Below, in pieces: positions 58,167 to 64,000 of a stretch of DNA of 64,000 nucleotides. The stretch is from the NCBI RefSeq assembly GCF_022581195.2, contig NC_061472.1, positions 11,160,001 to 11,224,000 on the forward strand. Direction: 5' to 3'. Below the pieces are notes generated by a model, which saw only the letters and a program-made list of their open reading frames with translations, was not told where the DNA came from and made no database searches. The translations under genes were made by a program, and so were the position numbers. The number at the start of each line of letters is the position of its first letter. Position 1 is the stretch's first letter. The stretch is from Helicoverpa zea (taxonomy: Eukaryota; Arthropoda; Insecta; Lepidoptera; Noctuidae).

Positions 58167-61100
58167 CATGCTCAATCACTCACGTATTTTATTGTATATG
58201 TATGTAAACTTACTTTAAATCAGACTTTAATAAATGCTACAGATAAAGGTTAAAAAGAGAACATTTAATTAAATTCATGAAAATGCCAAAAAGGTTTAAG
58301 GCCGTGATCATGAAAACAACGTCAACACTGAATAAATATTGTTCGCTCAAAGTAAAGGCAAAGCCAAGAAGTAATGAAAAAAAAATGTACAACAAAGTCT
58401 TCATAAAAAGATTGTTGTTCGGCCAACATTTTACAATTTAATCAAATATTTTATCTTCCTTAGTGGCGACTAGGTGTCCATTAATCATGATCTTATTTAT
58501 ATTCGTTTCATAAGGCAAGACGCGAAACTAAACGGGAAATATGGCGGACACGCGGCTCCGATGCCGTGACCTTCAGGATAACTGATGATTTATCAACCGG
58601 GACGACTTTTTATACCAATAATATAAAAAATATCCGAATTGTAGCGTGTCTACTTTTTTGATCCACTATTTTCTCTCTTTACTTTATTAGTTTTGCCATC
58701 AACTCGTCATGATGACGTCTAAATATTTTGATTAGTTTATCTCTGTTTCTAAAGTCTTAAAGAATTTACATTGTACTTATATGAAACGTTTCAAGAATAA
58801 CTCATTACCGCAACTCAGTACTAAAAATATCATTGCCAGATCTGAATCAGTCTTTAATTCAAAGATATCTTAAAATGACTTACATCCGTTTAGACTCACT
58901 TACCTTCGAGTCAATGGAGTATGCTGACGATTGAAGTACAAAGGGTCTCATGTGAATTATTATATTAAATCATCATTTGCTGAGTATTTGCCGAGCAGGC
59001 CTTATTACCCGCCCCATGAATGTTTGCTCTTCTAATTTATGCGTGAAGTGTGTATTTAAGTTTTGTTCAAGAGAACAATTACATTGTGTAGCCTTGGTTT
59101 GGGTATTACCCGGTTAACCGTGTCGAGTTTTTGTTCTATTGTTCTTCATTCGCTTTCAATCACATTCATTCTGACATGTGTTCAAATGGTGACTGAGTTC
59201 AGTAGCTTCTTCTTCCATATAAAATGTTTAGCGGAATCTACTAATAATCTCAGTAATTTTACCTAAGTTTATAAGTTTCCATCCGTGAAAAGAAAGCTTA
59301 ATGTACCTATATTTTGTCTGTATCTAAAACCAATAAATCAGTTTCTACGCGATCAGATTCGCAATGGAAAGTGTTCGTGCTAAATATATAGAAACGTGCT
59401 ACAAATACATGTGCCCTTAAGCGCACAGTACAGGAGTCGAGTGGAAACAATCGCTAGTGTTGTCACACATTCCCCGCATTCCCGGGGATATCGTCTGCGA
59501 CAGTCGCCGTCTAGTGCGGGGCGCCGGCGCCATAGTGATGTGACGACAGCGGCGATCGCTGTTTGAGTGGCAATTGTTTTTATGATGGGATATGTCATCG
59601 ATAAGTGACGGATTATTACAGTTTTATATAGGTAAAATTTCTGTACATTCATTAAATGTTATAATTGCTTAACGAAGTTTACCATTCACATACACTGCAA
59701 TAAACTGGAAATAAATTACCAACCGAGAAGTTATATACGTTTCCAACGAGTACCTTCGTAATCGACTTAAAGCTTAAGAAGTGATATTAAATTTTAGTTC
59801 CAAACTAAAACTTTATCCATAAAACTTCTCCCGTGGAAATATATTTAACAACTACAAATAAGTTATGTCATTTATTAAACGCTTTATACCAAAGAAAAAA
59901 CACTAAGCCGCCAGCGGAACTTCATCGCAATTATTCGTACTTTCGTAAACATTCTCGCTAAACTTGGAATATTAAAAAATTCTCCCCTCAAAAGTATCGA
60001 TAAATAAGTGTAAAGTTTGTGTTGTTTCCCAGCCCTAGCGAGTAGGAATTCTGCCCAGTGGGCCGATTATCCCTTTTCTGGAACACAAATTGATTTATAG
60101 TTTCATATGAAAATTGCGTCTCACGCATTCCTAATACGGTATTAAGGAATTACGAACATATACGGAACCGGCGCATTCTGGCTAGACGCCCTTTGATCTC
60201 GAGAATCCCTTTTCTCCCTTGATTTTGTTTATGGCTGGATTAAAAAGGGATTTTCTTTGAGACTTTTTTTACTTAGGACGTGGTAAGGGATATGGATGCT
60301 GTGTTTATCCCCGGGATGTTTAATAAAATATATGAAAATATAGAGCTTAGCCCCGAATATGCCTTTAAGGTTGGATGGCGGATAAAAATACCCTGAATTT
60401 GTGCGGCTTAAAATGGTATAACGCCGGGAAATGTACAAATATTAGCCTTTATCATTATTTATTTATTTATTTTGGAGTTAATTAATTCATGAACAGCATG
60501 TATAATGAGCTCAAGGAACTCATAAAGCATGTTCTAAAAGCCATGAATTTATACTCCCATAAACTACACGGCTCAGGTTATGAACCACGAACGATCGATC
60601 GTAACTTGATTTCGGATCAGCGCTCGACTCGAGTATATTTAGATTTTATGGAAAACAACACTTATGATATTTAAAGTTTAAGTTGAAGTTGGAATAAAGA
60701 GTCGTGTCTTGTGGCTCAATGGGGCTCGGATAGCGGGTAGCCGGAGAGTCTTGTCTGAACGGTATCTGTTTCATTATTACTGAAGTAAGCTCAGCTCCGT
60801 TACACTTCGAGAGGTTTACTTTGATAGCCTGGAAACATCGACAAAAAACTATGCGGTATTATGGGAACGAAAGAATCGAACATTTGTATCTGTTCAAGAC
60901 AGTTATGGGAAAACACACACGCAGTTATAAATATACGTATAATATATGCTCACCAGAACTCACTACAAAAATTGCTAGTTTTCAAAGCACCTCTAAAATG
61001 AAAAATCATATTCATGCACAATTTTATATAATAACTATGATTAATGACCGAAAAAACACAGCATTACTAAAGTCGTGCAGTGACGTGAAAATATTCCCAG

Positions 61101-61258
61101 TGATCCCACTAGAGGCTATTTATATTTATTCCTAAGAGAGTTATCTTGTTAGCGATGTAACTAGTGGAGTTCAAAGTCACGATCTCTTAATAAGAGGCCG
61201 CCCTTTTACTACTTCTAATATTGCCGACAAACTGGACATAGTATACCTAACACTTACA
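58167..61258. other. Dystrophin intron
   Basis: AT-rich, with one GC-rich patch near 59465-59560. No exon or element is supported. Confidence 0.45.
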
Positions 61259-61500
61259 TCTATACTAATATTGTGAATAAGAAAGTTTTGTTCTTCTTTC
61301 ACAAAAAAACTAGCTACTCAATGAATTTTGATGAAAGATCGCAGTAATATATGTATAATATTTTTTTAATTTTATAGAAAGCTTACAGACTAATAACACA
61401 ATTAAATAATATGTGTGAGCAGTAATAACTGCTAATTACAAGCTCAGTAATATCAGAATAACATATAGAAAAAAAGTGGGTGAAACCGCTGGCTGAAGCA
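61259..61500 (+). mobile_element. Degenerate Helitron-like copy
   Basis: It begins TCTATACTAATATTGTG and near its end has GTGGGTGAAACCGCTGGC, matching the end hairpin of the copy at 54925, but it lacks the CTAG terminus (GAAGCAT instead). It is longer and more diverged than the first copy. Confidence 0.65.
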
Positions 61501-62880
61501 TATATTTTTAATCATAAAACTTAGTTTACTTCTGAGTTGTTAAACTTCATTAAATGATATATTATAAACAACTTGAAACGTAAAGTTTTTGAAACATAAA
61601 AGTGTATCTCGGTAAATCCATCGCCAGTAGCTGAGCGGTACATCTTCAGAGTACTTAACTACACAACTTTCAATCGGGTTATAAACAAGTCATTTCAGCA
61701 CTCGAAGTGCGCACGCGCCGTCGATTACTTCCATGTATTGCAGACTTGTTTTTATTTGTAGACTGTATTTCAAAACTTTGACTATATGCCACTTTTTCCT
61801 TCCTTCTTTGTAAATTATCATCCACTAAGAGAACCTTCCTATATCATAACTTTCAGGCCATATTTATTAGTATTTAAACTTACCTCATTCGCTTACAACA
61901 TAACTAAACTCACACCGTATTATTAATATAAACGGATTAAAGTTACACCAGGAATAACCGTACATTCTCATAGGTTTAAGCTTGGAATAACTTAACTCCG
62001 TGTTTATTAAGGTGGATAGAGAAAACACAGCTTATTTACATTGCCATTATTAAAAGAAAATAACCTACAAGTCAAAATATTACAACAAGACCAAAATCAA
62101 ACATAAGCTCATAACCCGTCAATCAATTCGAACCAAACGTCTTTAAAAATAACCCTTCCAATGCTGGGGCTATTTATAAACCCCTTTCGATCGGCATCGG
62201 AACTGAAATACCAGCACTCGAGATGCATTACACGCGGGTTCGTTGCATCCAGTGCTTAGTGAGGCAATTTATCATCTGTATGAGTACTTATACTATTGTC
62301 GGGATGACGCTAAGACGCAAGCTCTTGTCGTGCTTTTAGTGACGCACGCTATTTATCTTGTGTATGAGCGTTTAAGTTTCATATGCACGTTGTTTGAATG
62401 TGATTGTCATAGTATTTAATAACGATCAGTAGGTACCTGTATATTTGCACCACACGAGCGGTTGGTTGTTATCAAATTTTCCCGAGCCACATTATTCAAG
62501 AAATTATCTCTCAAGAAAAGTTAGTAAACTTCTACATCAATATTAATTTCTTCTTATGAAGACTTTTTACATAACATTTTAATGGTCCATGAACAGGTAG
62601 TGGTATAATGTTGGTAGCTGTAAATCATAGGTTTAGTGCGCCGATACAGGCGGGCGGGGCGCGGAAGTGGCGATATTTCAGAGTGACCCCCGCTGCGGGC
62701 ATTACGGACCGGCCGCTGCAGCCGGAGGGTTGACACACCACGTGCCATTATTGTCACAACTTACATATAAATGGAAAACCTAAAATGTTACCTGATACGG
62801 AGTATAAGAACGCTAAGTTATGCTCGTTCATTAATTGTTGAAAGTTTGAAGCTCTATATTCAACGTAGCATTCAACATAA
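61501..62880. other. Intron sequence upstream of the alternative exon
   Basis: AT-rich up to about 62635, then a GC-rich patch (62640-62725) with CG-dense sequence that could belong to a promoter region. No exon is supported. Confidence 0.4.
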
Positions 62881-62890
62881 TATATAAAAA
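62881..62890 (+). promoter_or_regulatory. Candidate TATA box for the alternative dystrophin start exon
   Basis: TATATAAAAA about 335 bp before the start codon at 63216. Nothing else fixes the transcription start, so this is a weak suggestion in AT-rich DNA. Confidence 0.2.
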
Positions 62891-63215
62891 AATACTTTCA
62901 CACAAAATGTGACTTACTTTTAAGTCATTAAGTTACACAATACACACGAATCCATCCGTACTGATTTCCCACTCGCTCAGCGCTTTCCGAACCAATAAAT
63001 AACATCAACATCGAATTCGTTACAAATAGCGATACACACGTAACTCACGCACGTCCAAAACAAACGAGCGCCGTGAAAAAAATCGTCCACAAACCAAAAC
63101 AGAGAGTGCGTCGATGCAGACACGACACGGATGCAGCGTCGCGACGCCAGTCGACCGGCGGACGCCGCGCGCGACGCACGCCGCGCCATGTGACGCGCTG
63201 CCGGGACAGGCCGCC

Positions 63216-63905
63216 ATGACCGAGGGGGCGGCGCGGCCCAGGCCTCCGCCGCCCCGCAAGCCCGACTCGCTGGCGCTCGCGTGGCCGCGCTGGGAGGACC
63301 CGCCGCCGCCCGCGCCCGACACGCAGCGCCCCACGCCCGCACATCTCAAAGACTTCGATGGCTTCAGTCCGTACACGCCGCCGAACCCGATACACACCGA
63401 CCGGCGACCGCGGCGGCCCCAGAGCGTAGTGTCTCCGAGACCCCCAGTGAACCACCTCGCGAGGAGGCCGCACTCCATCGGCTCCGTGGACGATGAGTGG
63501 GGCCCGGTGCCGCTGCTGCAGCCGGTGCCGCGCCGGCCGCGGCCCGTGCCCGGTGCCACGCTGCCGCGCGCCACCCTGCTGCCGTCCTCCCGAAGTGACT
63601 ATCAGTTGCAAAGACCGGCGATTATGACGAACGGCTACGGTGCTGTGCCGCCGTCCACGTCGCGCCGGCTGTCGCTGCCCGGCGGGGTGCAGAACCCGCC
63701 CAAGACGTCGGCGACGTTCCACGGGCTGTCGGCGCTGGTGGGGCAGTACCCCTCGCTGGGCACGCCGGGCACGCCCAGCACGCCGGCCGCCGTGCGCGAG
63801 GCGGTGCGCCACCTGCTGCAGCAGCCTCGCAATGGCTTCCCCATCATGGATCAGAAGCTGTCCCTCTTCATCGAGATCCTCGACGCACAGGAACGATTTT
63901 CACAG
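63216..63905 (+). CDS. Dys: Probable alternative first exon of a short dystrophin isoform
   Basis: Open frame from GCCGCCATGA, an excellent start context, to the donor CAG/GTACAG. It is 690 bp (230 codons) and leaves in phase 0. Residues 1-190 are proline-, arginine- and serine-rich and probably disordered, with a basophilic site RRLSLP (Ser153). Residues 192-230 turn helical, ending LSLFIEILDAQERFSQ, which looks like the start of a spectrin repeat. The phase equals that of the exon at 32469-32610, so both could splice to the same next exon. Drosophila makes several short dystrophins from internal promoters. The frame is also open upstream to 63030, with an earlier ATG at 63114 in weak context, so an internal exon or a separate gene is not excluded. 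Confidence 0.55.
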
Positions 63906-64000
63906 GTACAGGTACTAACACTCGCCACATACACCACACACAGCAGACAGGTAGATCGGGATTATAAGATAAACTCCGGGTTAGAGCACATTTATTTCGG

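Noticed and set aside
63045..63812. Long minus-strand frames opposite the alternative dystrophin exon
   Set aside because: They are arginine/glycine-rich shadows of the GC-rich plus-strand coding sequence with no domain of their own.

Overview
The window looks like nuclear DNA from a moth or butterfly (Lepidoptera). It is AT-rich, exons are sparse and separated by kilobases, and the interspersed repeats are those typical of lepidopteran genomes: tRNA-headed SINEs, short CTAG-ended Helitrons, R1-like, R2/R4-like and Jockey-like retrotransposons, MITEs, and copia and gypsy elements. There are no bacterial features such as operons, rRNA or CRISPR arrays.

The only host gene I can support is dystrophin, on the + strand. 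Three consecutive exons (24294-24505, 31670-31824, 32469-32610) have correct splice sites and compatible phases. They translate into a continuous piece of the spectrin-repeat rod that aligns almost without gaps to vertebrate dystrophin from the end of repeat 20 to the first half of repeat 22. After the third exon comes a giant intron that continues past the window end. Near its 3' end lies a GC-rich open exon (63216-63905) with a strong start context and a donor in phase 0, the same phase as the exon at 32469-32610. The best reading is an alternative first exon of a short dystrophin isoform, built from a proline-rich leader and a helix that replaces the start of a spectrin repeat.

Most other recognisable sequence is mobile DNA inside dystrophin introns. 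From left to right: two hairpin repeats and a SINE (1-12.2 kb); a tRNA-like sequence beside a seven-copy 89-bp minisatellite (16.1-16.9 kb); a complete SINE (17.7 kb); an R2/R4-type retrotransposon 3' end, a foldback repeat and two related MITE-like copies, one ending 52 bp before an exon (21.9-24.2 kb); an R1-like 3' fragment with perfect target-site duplications (26.9-28.0 kb); a Jockey/CR1-like fragment (28.4-30.9 kb); a full-length copia element (34.07-38.93 kb) and a full-length gypsy element (40.0-45.9 kb), each with identical LTRs; a truncated SINE (46.5 kb); a retrotransposon with a C-terminal zinc finger (51.3-52.7 kb); and an apparently undescribed 3.8-kb terminal-inverted-repeat element with subterminal repeats, carrying a nested Helitron and two SINEs (54.4-58.2 kb).

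Five of the six elements with recognisable reverse-transcriptase or retrotransposon coding sequence lie antisense to dystrophin, as expected if sense insertions are selected against. The most unusual items are the internal dystrophin start exon, the small membrane-protein ORF downstream of pol in the gypsy element, the 54.4-58.2 kb element with its subterminal repeats, and the homogenised 89-bp array.
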